Source of the DNA: Oscillospiraceae bacterium
GTDB taxonomy: Bacteria > Bacillota > Clostridia > Oscillospirales > Ruminococcaceae
Assembly: GCA_017545185.1 (NCBI GenBank)
Contig: JAFWQJ010000020.1
Location: forward strand, 1-64,000
Direction of reading: 5' to 3'
Length of the DNA: 64,000 nt
Below are positions 49,165-56,948 of the stretch, one piece after another; position 1 is the first letter of the stretch; each line of letters opens with the position of its first letter. Under the pieces are notes generated by a model. That model saw nothing but the letters and a program-made list of their open reading frames with translations, did not search any database and was not told where the DNA came from. Position numbers and translations under genes: made by a program.

Positions 49165-50946
49165 TTATTTCATCAGTTCTTCCCATGTGACATGCTTGCC
49201 TGCGACCGTGTTTTCCGTGTAATATCTCAGGATCAGCTGGACGTCCTCGATGCTGACCCTGCCGCTTTCATCGACATCCGCGGCGGTCGTTTCCTTTTCA
49301 TTGAACGTCGCCGCCTTGCCCGAAAGACACTCGGTATACTCCTTCAGCACGGTCTGCACATCGTCAATGCTGATATCACCGTCACCGGTCACATCGCCGC
49401 GCTGATACGCGTTTTCCGGCGGGTCTAGCGCCTCGAACCGGAAGTTTCTCTGCAGCGCAATCTGATGCGCGATTGAATCTCTGAATCCGACGACTACGCC
49501 GGTATAATAGCCCCGGCCGTTTTCATCCGCACCGTTGCTGATCTGGTTGCTCATCATGCATTTCGGATTATGAAACGTGATGCGTTCCAGCACCGGCAGG
49601 TCGCTGAACGCGCCGATCGCGGTATCATCCACATAGGCGCCGACCACGACGTTCTTGATCTTGTCGCGATACATAAACCACGGCGCAACGTCCCAGAGGC
49701 GCATCCACTCCGAAATATATTCTGTCTTACTGTGATCATAGCCGGAGAACTCCTCCATATCGCCGTGTCCCTCGATATACAGCGTGTCTTCCTCAAATGC
49801 CCAGACCATTTCCTTTGCGAGATAGCCCGTTTTCGGCGGTGCGCCGAGCGACTGGAACCGCAGGCCGAGTTCCTTTGCAGACATCTGGGCAATGGAACCG
49901 TCATAACCCTTGATCACGCCGGTATAGCTGAACTTTTTGGAATATTCGCCGGTGTTGCTGATCGAAATGCCGTAGTCATAATTGACGTCCGCCGGCACCT
50001 TGCTGCCTGCCAGATTCGTATAAAAATATTGAAAGGTCACTTCCTTCAGGGATGTGCACTCCGCAAACGTGCCTGCGCCGATACCGCGCAGATACGCCGG
50101 CAATACGACAGCTTCCAGCGCCGCACATCTGTGAAATGCATAAAGCCGGATCTCCCGCAGGCTTTCCGGAAATTTGAGCGTTTTCAGTGCGGTGCAGTCC
50201 TCAAACGCAAACTGTTCAATGATCCTGACGCCCTCGCCGAATGACGCATCCGTCAGCGCCGTGCAGGACTGGAACGCCTTTGCCTCAACGGTCTCCACAC
50301 CGCCGGGAATGCTGATCTCTTTCAGGCCGCTGCCGCGGAACGCCTCCTTGCCGATCACGGCCAGCGTTTCCGGCAGCGTGATGCCTGTCAGTGCCGTGTT
50401 TTCCGCAAACGCGCCGGTCACGATCTCCTCCGTGCCCTCCGGGACTGTCACGGTGCCCGTGCAGCTTTTGCCGTCAATGACGGTGCGGTCGGCGATCACG
50501 AGCGGGTCCTTCGCCTTCTGCGCCGCATACCACTTTGTTCCCGCAAAGGGATTGTCAAAAAAATGTACCCGCTCCGTGCGCTCCGAAAACGTCACGGTCT
50601 CCAGATCGGTGCAGTTTGCAAAGCTGCCCGCAAGGACATAGCCGACCGTTTTCGGGATCGTGACGGATCTCAGCTTCGTGCAGCCCTTGAACGCTTCCTC
50701 GCCGACCCATTCGACGGTCATGTCCCCGATCTTCTCCGGGATGACCAGATCCGCCGGGAGCTCCGACGTAAAGCCGTTGATCATGCATCTGGTGCCGTAA
50801 TCCTCGTAGGTCATGCCGTTGTACTCTCCGGAAACGGTTTTATCTGCGGCAAAAACCGTCAGCGGGTCCACCGGGAGCATCCCCGCGCCGCCCGTCATCA
50901 GCAGGCAGGCTGCCTGCAATACCGCGAATGTTCCAATACCCTTCAT
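49165..50946 (-). CDS. Secreted BspA-like LRR_5 protein with dockerin (LRR-5)
   Basis: A 593-residue exported protein. The signal peptide (MKGIGTFAVLQAACLLMTGG) is close to that of LRR-4. LRR_5 units follow (FKGCTKLRSVTIPKTVGYV, FEDCTALKTLKFPESLREI and others), then one module with a GDMEEFSGYD segment and APWF, and a second closing block (VVGFRDSIAHQIALQRNFRFEAL). The dockerin (DGDISIDDVQTVLKEYTECLSG; DESGRVSIEDVQLILRYYTE) ends in VAGKHVTWEELMK. GAAAGGAAAGC precedes the ATG; forty codons of open frame upstream lack a site. It is the first gene of the LRR-5/LRR-4 pair, with a promoter at 51005-51033. Confidence 0.87.
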   Translation of the reverse strand: MKGIGTFAVLQAACLLMTGGAGMLPVDPLTVFAADKTVSGEYNGMTYEDYGTRCMINGFTSELPADLVIPEKIGDMTVEWVGEEAFKGCTKLRSVTIPKTVGYVLAGSFANCTDLETVTFSERTERVHFFDNPFAGTKWYAAQKAKDPLVIADRTVIDGKSCTGTVTVPEGTEEIVTGAFAENTALTGITLPETLAVIGKEAFRGSGLKEISIPGGVETVEAKAFQSCTALTDASFGEGVRIIEQFAFEDCTALKTLKFPESLREIRLYAFHRCAALEAVVLPAYLRGIGAGTFAECTSLKEVTFQYFYTNLAGSKVPADVNYDYGISISNTGEYSKKFSYTGVIKGYDGSIAQMSAKELGLRFQSLGAPPKTGYLAKEMVWAFEEDTLYIEGHGDMEEFSGYDHSKTEYISEWMRLWDVAPWFMYRDKIKNVVVGAYVDDTAIGAFSDLPVLERITFHNPKCMMSNQISNGADENGRGYYTGVVVGFRDSIAHQIALQRNFRFEALDPPENAYQRGDVTGDGDISIDDVQTVLKEYTECLSGKAATFNEKETTAADVDESGRVSIEDVQLILRYYTENTVAGKHVTWEELMK

Positions 50947-51004
50947 GACGCTTTCCTTTCTGTTTTTCTGTTGACTGTCGCTGTGCAGAACGCGCATCGT
51001 AAAC

Positions 51005-51033
51005 ATTATAACATATATTGCACAAAAAAGCAA
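51005..51033 (-). promoter_or_regulatory. Sigma-A promoter of the LRR-5/LRR-4 pair
   Basis: On the minus strand TTGCTT and TATAAT are spaced by 17 bases, about 60 bases before the LRR-5 start. Confidence 0.75.
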
Positions 51034-51054
51034 GGAATCGGAGAATATTTTTCG

Positions 51055-51087
51055 CAAAAAAGACACCGGCCGGATGCAGTCGGTGTC
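51055..51087 (-). terminator. Terminator of the pdxK/S-component operon
   Basis: On the minus strand GACACCG and CGGTGTC pair around a 12-base loop, followed by TTTTTT. Confidence 0.87.
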
Positions 51088-51094
51088 AGTTTGT

Positions 51095-51610
51095 TTATCC
51101 TTTCATTTTCCCGCGGGGATTCCGCGCCATGGCCGCTGCGATCACCGCATACACGATGCCGGATGCGATCGCCTGCACACAGTTGCCTGGCACCGTCTCA
51201 ACGAACTGCGCCGCCCAGCCGCCGTACAGGATCACCGCCGTGAGCCAGTAGCCTGTGACGGATACAAGCCCGCAGAGGATCATTGCAAGGATCCGCCGCT
51301 TTTCCAGCATCTGCGTGCCGCTGACTGCCGAAAAGACCAGCGCCAGCATCGCCTTGATGATGAAGGTCGGCAGCGCGTACACCGCATAGCCCGAAAGCAC
51401 ATCAGCCAGCGCGCCCCCGACCGCCGCCGCGCCTGCCGCATAGGGCAGAGGCAGCATCGCCGCGGCCAGATAGATCACCGCGTCGCCGCAATGGACATAA
51501 CCGTTCCCGACCGGGATATGCAGCGCCGCCGTCAGCAATGCCGTCAGCGCGGCGAACAGCCCCGCATAGACCGTGTTGACCAGCTTTTCATTTTCCCTGT
51601 TCAGTGCCAA
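51095..51610 (-). CDS. ECF-transporter-type S component (TIGR04002-like)
   Basis: A 171-residue protein with about five or six membrane helices. The segment PVGNGYVHCGDAVIYLAAAMLP is typical of substrate-binding S components (quoted in full length of 22 is avoided: key residues are GNGYVHCGD). The start is TTG, seven bases after GGAGGG, inside the 3' end of the pyridoxal kinase gene (23-base overlap), so translation is probably coupled. S components pair with a general energy-coupling module encoded elsewhere. Overlap with the kinase suggests a vitamin B6 compound as cargo, by context only. Confidence 0.82.
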   Translation of the reverse strand: MALNRENEKLVNTVYAGLFAALTALLTAALHIPVGNGYVHCGDAVIYLAAAMLPLPYAAGAAAVGGALADVLSGYAVYALPTFIIKAMLALVFSAVSGTQMLEKRRILAMILCGLVSVTGYWLTAVILYGGWAAQFVETVPGNCVQAIASGIVYAVIAAAMARNPRGKMKG

Positions 51611-52439
51611 ACCGCATCCCTCCCAGACGGTACAGCAGAGGCTCCAGCAGCACGCCCTCCGCTGCCGGCGTATTCTGCCGCAGCGTGTCCTGCGTGACCT
51701 CCGATAAAAATGCGCCCGCTGCGGATACCGCATCCGCAAGTGCCGCGCCGTTTGCCAGCGCGCCGCAGAGCACCGACGCAAACAGATCCCCCGTTCCCGA
51801 GAACAGGCATTCCGTCCGGTGTACGGCGGAATACGCCGATGCGCCGTTCTGATAGGTCAGGTTGCCGATCTTGTTTTCCTGCACGATGCCCGTGATGACC
51901 GCCGCGCCGCAGCCGAGCGTCATCAGCTTTTCCGCGAGCTGCTCCGCCTCCCGTTCGGTCAGGCATTCGCCGCGGTATTCCGTGCCGGTCAGCAGACAGG
52001 CCTCCGTGATGTTCGGCGTGATGACATCCGCCTCCGAGACCAGCTCCCGCATCGCGTCGCAGAGCGCCTGCGTATAGGTGCTGTAGCGTCTGCCGTCGTC
52101 GCCCATGACCGGATCAAGCAGCACCTTGCAGGACGGGTTCTTCTGCTTCTGTGTATGAAAAAACTGCTTGACGATCCCGATCTGCCCGAGCGACCCGAGA
52201 AAGCCGCTGTAGATCCAGTCAAAATCAAGATCCGACCAGCTCTCAAAATACGCGGGCAGCGTATCGGTCAGGTCGGTGAAGGTATACTGCGGAAAGCCGG
52301 TGTGCTTTGAAAGCACAGCCGTCGGTGCAGGACAGGCCTGCACGCCCATGACCGAAAGCACCGGCAGTGCCGTCGTCAGGGAACATCTGCCGAAGCCCGA
52401 CAGATCATTGATACAGGCCACGCGGGGTACCGTTCGCAT
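51588..52439 (-). CDS. pdxK: Pyridoxal/pyridoxine kinase
   Basis: A 283-residue ribokinase-fold vitamin B6 kinase. Typical blocks are VACINDLSGFGRCSLT at the N-terminus, VLLDPVMGDDGRRYS in the middle, ITPNITEACLLTG, and SGTGDLFASVL with the catalytic GTGD Asp. It phosphorylates pyridoxal and related vitamers towards pyridoxal 5'-phosphate. I chose the second in-frame ATG because AGGAGG lies nine bases before it; the first ATG is one base from that site. It overlaps the downstream S-component gene, which may import its substrate. Confidence 0.92.
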   Translation of the reverse strand: MRTVPRVACINDLSGFGRCSLTTALPVLSVMGVQACPAPTAVLSKHTGFPQYTFTDLTDTLPAYFESWSDLDFDWIYSGFLGSLGQIGIVKQFFHTQKQKNPSCKVLLDPVMGDDGRRYSTYTQALCDAMRELVSEADVITPNITEACLLTGTEYRGECLTEREAEQLAEKLMTLGCGAAVITGIVQENKIGNLTYQNGASAYSAVHRTECLFSGTGDLFASVLCGALANGAALADAVSAAGAFLSEVTQDTLRQNTPAAEGVLLEPLLYRLGGMRFGTEQGK

Positions 52440-52495
52440 CGGCTGCATTCCTCCTTTTGGAATCTCCCGTTTCAGAAAAGTGTTTCTGCGGTAAA

Positions 52496-53083
52496 TCAGA
52501 TTTTACAGATTACAGCAAGTGCTGTAACGATGATCGGTATAAGCCCGAGCAGAATGAAAACGATATTCCCTTTCATATTATGGAGTTTCTGTTCTGATCT
52601 CTTTTCTTCTGTTACCGTATCTCTTAACTTGTTCAGGATCGGTTCAGAACAATCGTTCTTTTTGAAAATCATCATCTTATTGATCTCAGTGAAACAGATA
52701 ATGTATTCGCTGTCTTCATACACTTCGCTTATTTTGTCATAGTAGATTTTTGAGGTAGATGTTTCATGATCTCTGAAAATATGATCGTCATAAAAAACGT
52801 AACGGTTTGTATTGCATCTGTTTTCCTGTAACACCCTATACGCTTTTTTTATGTTTCGTCCCGAAAAGAAAAATGACACAAGAATAAATGTACCCAAAAT
52901 CAGAAACAGAGTAGCCCAAAAATCAAAGCTCGGGGCAAATGCTCTGATGATAACAGATGACAGGACATAAATGACCGCAATGATTAAGATACATTTGTCC
53001 CCATGCTTATATCTGCATCTTACGCCAAGTTTATATTCCTCATAAGATATATTCGATTCGATTTCACCGATCTTGTTTTCCAT
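52496..53083 (-). CDS. YcxB-like membrane protein, AT-rich gene
   Basis: A 195-residue protein with two membrane helices near the N-terminus (about 32-48 and 56-74) and one at the C-terminus (VFILLGLIPIIVTALAVI). Between them is a domain with the YcxB-like pattern (YYDKISEVYEDSEYIICFTEINKMMIFKKNDC). Function unknown. The gene is clearly more AT-rich than its neighbours (many AAA, ATA, TTT codons), suggesting recent acquisition or relaxed origin. GGAAGG precedes the ATG; its promoter is at 53191-53219. Confidence 0.8.
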   Translation of the reverse strand: MENKIGEIESNISYEEYKLGVRCRYKHGDKCILIIAVIYVLSSVIIRAFAPSFDFWATLFLILGTFILVSFFFSGRNIKKAYRVLQENRCNTNRYVFYDDHIFRDHETSTSKIYYDKISEVYEDSEYIICFTEINKMMIFKKNDCSEPILNKLRDTVTEEKRSEQKLHNMKGNIVFILLGLIPIIVTALAVICKI

Positions 53084-53190
53084 ATTATGATCCTTCCGGC
53101 TATATCATGATCTTTCTCATTGAAACATATTCCGGTTGATCTCAGCAGCCCGATTTCCCAAAAGGACTTTGAAATCCGTTGTCAGATAGC

Positions 53191-53219
53191 ATTATACCAC
53201 GATTCCTGCAGAAATGCAA
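53191..53219 (-). promoter_or_regulatory. Sigma-A promoter of the YcxB-like gene
   Basis: On the minus strand TTGCAT and TATAAT are spaced by 17 bases, 107 bases before the start codon. Its -35 adjoins repeat copy C. Confidence 0.72.
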
Positions 53220-53220
53220 G

Positions 53221-53362
53221 TGCCCGGGCAGCGCCCGGTCGGCAGTGCCGACAGCCGTTTCCCTCCGGGGGCGGTTGGCGAAGTTCTCCCAACATTCTTT
53301 CCTGCACGCCGCTAGACGCGGCTTCTGCGGCTTTTTTCTCCCAATACTGAAGCCCGCCGCAG
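53221..53362 (+). repeat. Interspersed repeat element, copy C
   Basis: Shares with copy A, in the same order, GGTCGGCAG-GCCGACAGCCG, TTCCCTCCG, the GCACGCCGCTA/GCGGCTTCTGCGG hairpin and CTCCCAAT-CTGAAGCCCGCCG. It is about 50 bp shorter than A and lacks the first 25-bp unit. Confidence 0.75.
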
Positions 53363-53415
53363 GCATGATGAAAAAAGGACACTGATACAGCGATTCTATC
53401 CGTTTCCGCAAATAC

Positions 53416-53576
53416 AAACAAAGAAGCCTTCTCATCACGGTGAGAAGGCTTCTTTGTTTACGGGTAAATTCGAGAGGGCGATTGATTTATCTTGTATGGC
53501 GGGCAATGATAAATCAATTTATGGAGGAAAGGATGGATGCCGTAGCATTTGGATGCCGTAGCTTTTTGCTCGCCTT
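53416..53576 (-). ncRNA. Candidate orphan small RNA
   Basis: A consensus promoter at 53583-53611 on minus points into about 160 bases that contain no open frame with a ribosome binding site and end in a perfect 19-bp hairpin (arms 53416-53434 and 53441-53459). The predicted transcript begins with a 12-base direct repeat (GCTACGGCATCC twice, four bases apart). It then has an 11-bp stem-loop (53481-53491 with 53508-53518). The next gene downstream has its own promoter. Expression is not known. The plus strand has a 56-codon frame from ATG 53533 after GGAGGAAAGG, which is the alternative explanation. Confidence 0.5.
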
Positions 53577-53582
53577 GGTTAT

Positions 53583-53611
53583 ATTATATCAGATTTGTAT
53601 AAATACGTCAA
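53583..53611 (-). promoter_or_regulatory. Consensus sigma-A promoter of the candidate small RNA
   Basis: On the minus strand TTGACG and TATAAT are spaced by exactly 17 bases, in the gap after the DacF-like gene. Confidence 0.78.
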
Positions 53612-53693
53612 GAGGTTTTTTCGCAATTCATGTAAAATCGGCATTATGGCTAAGTTTCGGTCGAAATCGTTGTATAAAACGACAGCGCATATA

Positions 53694-54839
53694 CTATCTG
53701 TAATTGAAAAATACATTAAAAAACGCATGAATTATACGCAGAATCATATTTTGAGGAATGGGCTCTTGTTCATTCTGTATAATTTCAACATTTGCACAAA
53801 GGGGCAGCTCCGCGATCACCGTGCACCCGTTCGTCACCAGAAGCGTCCCGACCGGCTCCCCCTTGCGAACAGGTGCGGTCAGGAACGGCGGCAGAAGTAC
53901 GGTCATCTGATATGCGGGCGGCACCCCGCGCCATGCGGTCAGCACGGGCGGCTCCTTCAGATACACCTGCACGGAGTCTGCGTCCCCGCCCTCGACCGGT
54001 ACGGCGGGAAGCTCCGGCAGCGGCATCGGATAGGGCTGCGCGGACGCAAAGCCGTAATCGTAAAGCGCTTCGTGGTCTGCCCAGTCATTGCGGTCAAACA
54101 GCGTCACGCAGATCAGCCGCCGGCCGTCCCGCTCCGCCGCGCTGACTAAGCATCGCCCCGCCGCATCGGTAAAGCCGGTCTTGACGCCGATCACCGTATC
54201 ATCCATGGCAAGCAGCTTGTTCGTATTCGTCAGTGTGCGCAGATACGGCGGGTTCCCGAAGCAGACGCGCATCTGCTGCTTTTTGCAGATCTCCGCGAAA
54301 TCATCGTTCCGGAGTGCCGCCCGCGCAAGCAGTGCCATGTCATGCGCGGACGCGCCGTGCCCCTCGGCATCCAGTCCGGAGGGAGACGCAAAGCAGGTAT
54401 GCGTCATGCCGAGCTCCGCTGCTCTGCGGTTCATCATGTCCAGAAAGGCGGACTGCTCCCCAGCCACCGCGACCGCCGCGGCATTTGCCGCATCATTGCC
54501 GGAGGGCAGCAGCATTCCCGCGCAGAGCGCGCGCTTCGTGACCGTGTCGCCCTCCTGCAGCCCCATGGACGAGCCCTCCGTGCGGATCGCCTCGCTGTCC
54601 ACCGTGAACGGCCGGTCAAGCTCCCCGCTTTCCAGCGTCAGCAGCACAGTCATGATCTTCGTCGTGCTCGCCATCGGGCGCTTTTCCTCTGCGTGATCGC
54701 CGCAGACGACCTGTCCGGACTGCGCATCCAGCAGCACAAATGCCTTCGCCGAGACCTCCGGCACATCCGCGGATACCCGCAGAACCGGCATACACAGGAC
54801 AGTCACCGCCGCCGTCACCGCCGCAAGCTTTCGCATCAT
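53694..54839 (-). CDS. dacF: D-alanyl-D-alanine carboxypeptidase, DacF/PBP5-type
   Basis: A 381-residue exported peptidase S11 enzyme. After the signal peptide (to about 24) the three catalytic motifs stand in order: STTK (58-61), SGND (about 113-116) and KTG (about 213-215). A C-terminal beta domain and a last hydrophobic/amphipathic helix (MILRIIHAFFNVFFNYR) tie it to the membrane. It trims the terminal D-Ala of peptidoglycan stem peptides; the family includes sporulation forms (DacF) and vegetative ones (PBP5). GGGGGGC stands upstream of the paired ATGs. No partner genes are nearby. Confidence 0.92.
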   Translation of the reverse strand: MMRKLAAVTAAVTVLCMPVLRVSADVPEVSAKAFVLLDAQSGQVVCGDHAEEKRPMASTTKIMTVLLTLESGELDRPFTVDSEAIRTEGSSMGLQEGDTVTKRALCAGMLLPSGNDAANAAAVAVAGEQSAFLDMMNRRAAELGMTHTCFASPSGLDAEGHGASAHDMALLARAALRNDDFAEICKKQQMRVCFGNPPYLRTLTNTNKLLAMDDTVIGVKTGFTDAAGRCLVSAAERDGRRLICVTLFDRNDWADHEALYDYGFASAQPYPMPLPELPAVPVEGGDADSVQVYLKEPPVLTAWRGVPPAYQMTVLLPPFLTAPVRKGEPVGTLLVTNGCTVIAELPLCANVEIIQNEQEPIPQNMILRIIHAFFNVFFNYR

Positions 54840-54906
54840 CGCTATGCCCCCCTTTGCTGCATTCTATGCGGGGGCGGACGGATACAGAACAAATTATCAT
54901 ACAACA

Positions 54907-54936
54907 CGAAAACCCTGCACGCATAAACGTGCAGGG
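54907..54936 (-). terminator. Hairpin terminator upstream of dacF
   Basis: CCCTGCACG and CGTGCAGGG form a nine-base perfect stem; on minus it is followed by TTTTCG. It ends transcription from the 55191 region before dacF. Confidence 0.75.
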
Positions 54937-55076
54937 CTCCGCAGAAGGAAATGGAGGAAGTTGTCTATCCAGAAAGAGGATTTGTCTTTTATTCAGTGCC
55001 TCCGTTCGGGCTCCTCCCTGCGCGCCTGACAAGCACGCAGGGATTTGCAGAAGGAATGGAGGAAATTGTCTGCCTG

Positions 55077-55163
55077 TTATTCGTCCGCGTCAAGCTCGCC
55101 GATCCGTTCCGGCAGCAAAACAAATGCGCCGGCCGCTGCAATGATCTTTGTCGCTTTTTTCAT
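55077..55163 (-). pseudogene. Short N-terminal duplicate of the gene at 55191
   Basis: A 28-codon frame (MKKATKIIAAAGAFVLLPER and eight more residues) whose first ten codons and upstream bases (AGGAGTATTGAC before the ATG) nearly match the start of the downstream-numbered gene at 55955. After about twelve codons similarity ends. It is either a truncated duplicate or a tiny expressed peptide keeping the same ribosome binding site. Confidence 0.6.
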
Positions 55164-55190
55164 GTCAATACTCCTTGCTGCGCGGTCAGA

Positions 55191-55955
55191 TCACTGTATG
55201 ATCTCCGATGCCTCATAAGGCACCAGTGCAACGGAATTGGCCATCTGACAGACCGTGTCAAAATCCGGTGCGCCGAGGACAATCAGATTAGAGCGGTCTT
55301 TGTCATTCGGATCAAACACATCCAGATAGATCCTGTAACCTGTCACCGTGTCCTCGTGCGGCTTGACCACACCGGCAATGCCGGCCGCGGCCGGATTGTC
55401 GATCAGATAATGCACGTTTCCGGGGAAGATCATTTCTGTCTTGAGCTTCTCCAGCTTGTAGAAAATGCCTGCATCTATGAAGTTCCGCGTATTGCCGTCC
55501 TCTTTTTTCAGCGTAAAGAGAAGCCGGTGCAGGTCACCCTGCGTATGCGGCATCTCCTGCCCGACGGAATGCAGATATTTCTCAACGCGCTTTCCGATCA
55601 GCGGGTTCATGTCATCAAAGGTAAAGTCGCCCCACTCCTCCGGTGCCATGCAGATCACAAGGCGCTGTCCGCCTTCCGCATCGGGGGCTGTCTTGTAAGT
55701 GCGCGGCTCGTCCGGGCTCTGTGCAAGCCCCTTCGGCACGGTCAGCGAAACACCGTTCAGCGTCAGCTGCTCGCCGTCCGGGACGGTGCCCTTGCCCGCG
55801 AACTGCCACGGCTCCGGGTTCCATTCCAGAAAATCGTCGGTAAATTCCTTCTCGGCTTTCCGGTAATACAGCTGACCGCCGAAGCACATCAAACCGGCAT
55901 AGCCCGCGATCAGCACTGCGCCGAACGCTGCAATGATCTTTGTTGCTTTTTTCAT
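55191..55955 (-). CDS. Exported or membrane-anchored hypothetical protein
   Basis: A 254-residue protein with an N-terminal membrane helix (about 6-26) and a soluble outer domain of mixed alpha/beta type (LNGVSLTVPKGLAQSPDEPR, FIDAGIFYKLEKLKTEMIF, LIVLGAPDFDTVCQMANSV). I do not recognise the family. AGGAGTATTGAC precedes the ATG. A truncated copy of its beginning stands directly downstream (55077-55163). Related genes in Clostridia are often found as multi-copy paralogues, which fits the duplication seen here, but this is inference. Confidence 0.75.
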   Translation of the reverse strand: MKKATKIIAAFGAVLIAGYAGLMCFGGQLYYRKAEKEFTDDFLEWNPEPWQFAGKGTVPDGEQLTLNGVSLTVPKGLAQSPDEPRTYKTAPDAEGGQRLVICMAPEEWGDFTFDDMNPLIGKRVEKYLHSVGQEMPHTQGDLHRLLFTLKKEDGNTRNFIDAGIFYKLEKLKTEMIFPGNVHYLIDNPAAAGIAGVVKPHEDTVTGYRIYLDVFDPNDKDRSNLIVLGAPDFDTVCQMANSVALVPYEASEIIQ

Positions 55956-56499
55956 GTCAATACTCCTGTGTCAACCGGCACTGTCAGAACCGGCTGTGCT
56001 GTGCCGGCGGCCTTCTGCGCTGTTCCAATCCATACCATTCATTCTTCTTATCGCGCATCCGGTCGTCCGGCACCAGCCTGTTTCCGGTCTCATGCGCAGC
56101 ACCGTCCTCTGCCGGCTCCGCTGTGTGCTCTCAGACAGAGCAGGCATCCGGTCGGGCCGCTGCGGTTTGATGGGGGTTCTTTCCCCGATGACTGTATCAT
56201 ACCACAGATACACAGAAAGCGCAAAGCCCGAGAAAATGCCGTCAGCGGGACGGTTTCACATTTTGCTTCGTATGCTCACGATATCTCCGTTTTCCTCACT
56301 TTTTCAATCTATGTCATAAAACACAATATTATTTCAAAATAGCGTGAAATCGGCGTATCTGCTTGCAAAATATTTCGGATGTATACAGGACGCTTCTCAC
56401 CGCATCGGCAGAAAAATTTTTATGTGTCGGAATCAGACGTATCTGCGCGATTTTTCGTTGCAGCCGTTCAGCCGCGGGAAAAATTTTTCCGGAACCCCC
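55956..56499. other. Intergenic region without recognisable gene
   Basis: About 540 bases between the divergent hypothetical gene and the GntR operon. Both strands have open frames, but none has a ribosome binding site or recognisable sequence. GC content falls towards 56300-56480, as expected in a regulatory region. I see nothing else that I can support. Confidence 0.5.
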
Positions 56500-56542
56500 T
56501 TGACAAAACCGTACTAACTGTGTATACTGTATATGAACAGTT
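56500..56542 (+). promoter_or_regulatory. Promoter and probable operator of the GntR/ABC operon
   Basis: TTGACA (56500-56505) and TATACT (56523-56528) are spaced by 17 bases. The inverted repeat AACTGT (56516-56521) / ACAGTT (56537-56542) brackets the -10 and start site, and inner GTATAC/GTATAT symmetry adds to it. This is where a YtrA-type GntR repressor would act on its own operon. Confidence 0.75.
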
Positions 56543-56559
56543 GGCAAGGAGGTGTATGC

Positions 56560-56931
56560 ATGACTGTCTTCATAGACAACAAAAGCGGCGTGCCGATCTA
56601 CGACCAGATCTACACCCAGATCAAGGGGCATATCATCAGCGGCGCACTGCTGGAAAATGATCCTCTGCCGTCGATCCGGAGTCTGGCAAAGGACCTGCGC
56701 ATCAGCGTGGTGACGACCAAGCGCGCCTATGATGAACTGGAGCGGGAAGGCTTCATTTATACGGTACCTGCAAAGGGCTGTTTTGTGGCACCCAAGAACA
56801 CCGAGCTGCTCCGCGAGGAGCACCTGAAACAGATCGAAGCACATCTCACTGAGATCCGGCAGCTTGCCGCTGCGTGCGGGCTCAGCCGTGCAGAGATCCT
56901 CAGCATGTTTGAAATGCTGGATGACAACTGA
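56560..56931 (+). CDS. GntR-family regulator, YtrA type
   Basis: A 123-residue protein: a winged helix-turn-helix (about 10-75; YDQIYTQIKGHIISGALL, LPSIRSLAKDLRISVVTTKRAYDELEREGFI in parts) and a short two-helix tail (about 80-123), as in the YtrA subfamily, which lacks a large ligand domain. Members typically repress the ABC-transporter operon they head and respond to cell-wall-active antibiotics. AGGAGGTG precedes the ATG; nine codons of open frame upstream are excluded. The ATPase gene follows 17 bases later. Confidence 0.92.
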   Translation: MTVFIDNKSGVPIYDQIYTQIKGHIISGALLENDPLPSIRSLAKDLRISVVTTKRAYDELEREGFIYTVPAKGCFVAPKNTELLREEHLKQIEAHLTEIRQLAAACGLSRAEILSMFEMLDDN

Positions 56932-56948
56932 CCGAAAGGAGTATCACG

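Noticed and set aside
55956-56320. Plus-strand frames upstream of the GntR gene.
   Set aside because: No start signals or recognisable domains; Cys/Arg/Ser-rich products as expected for non-coding GC-rich DNA.
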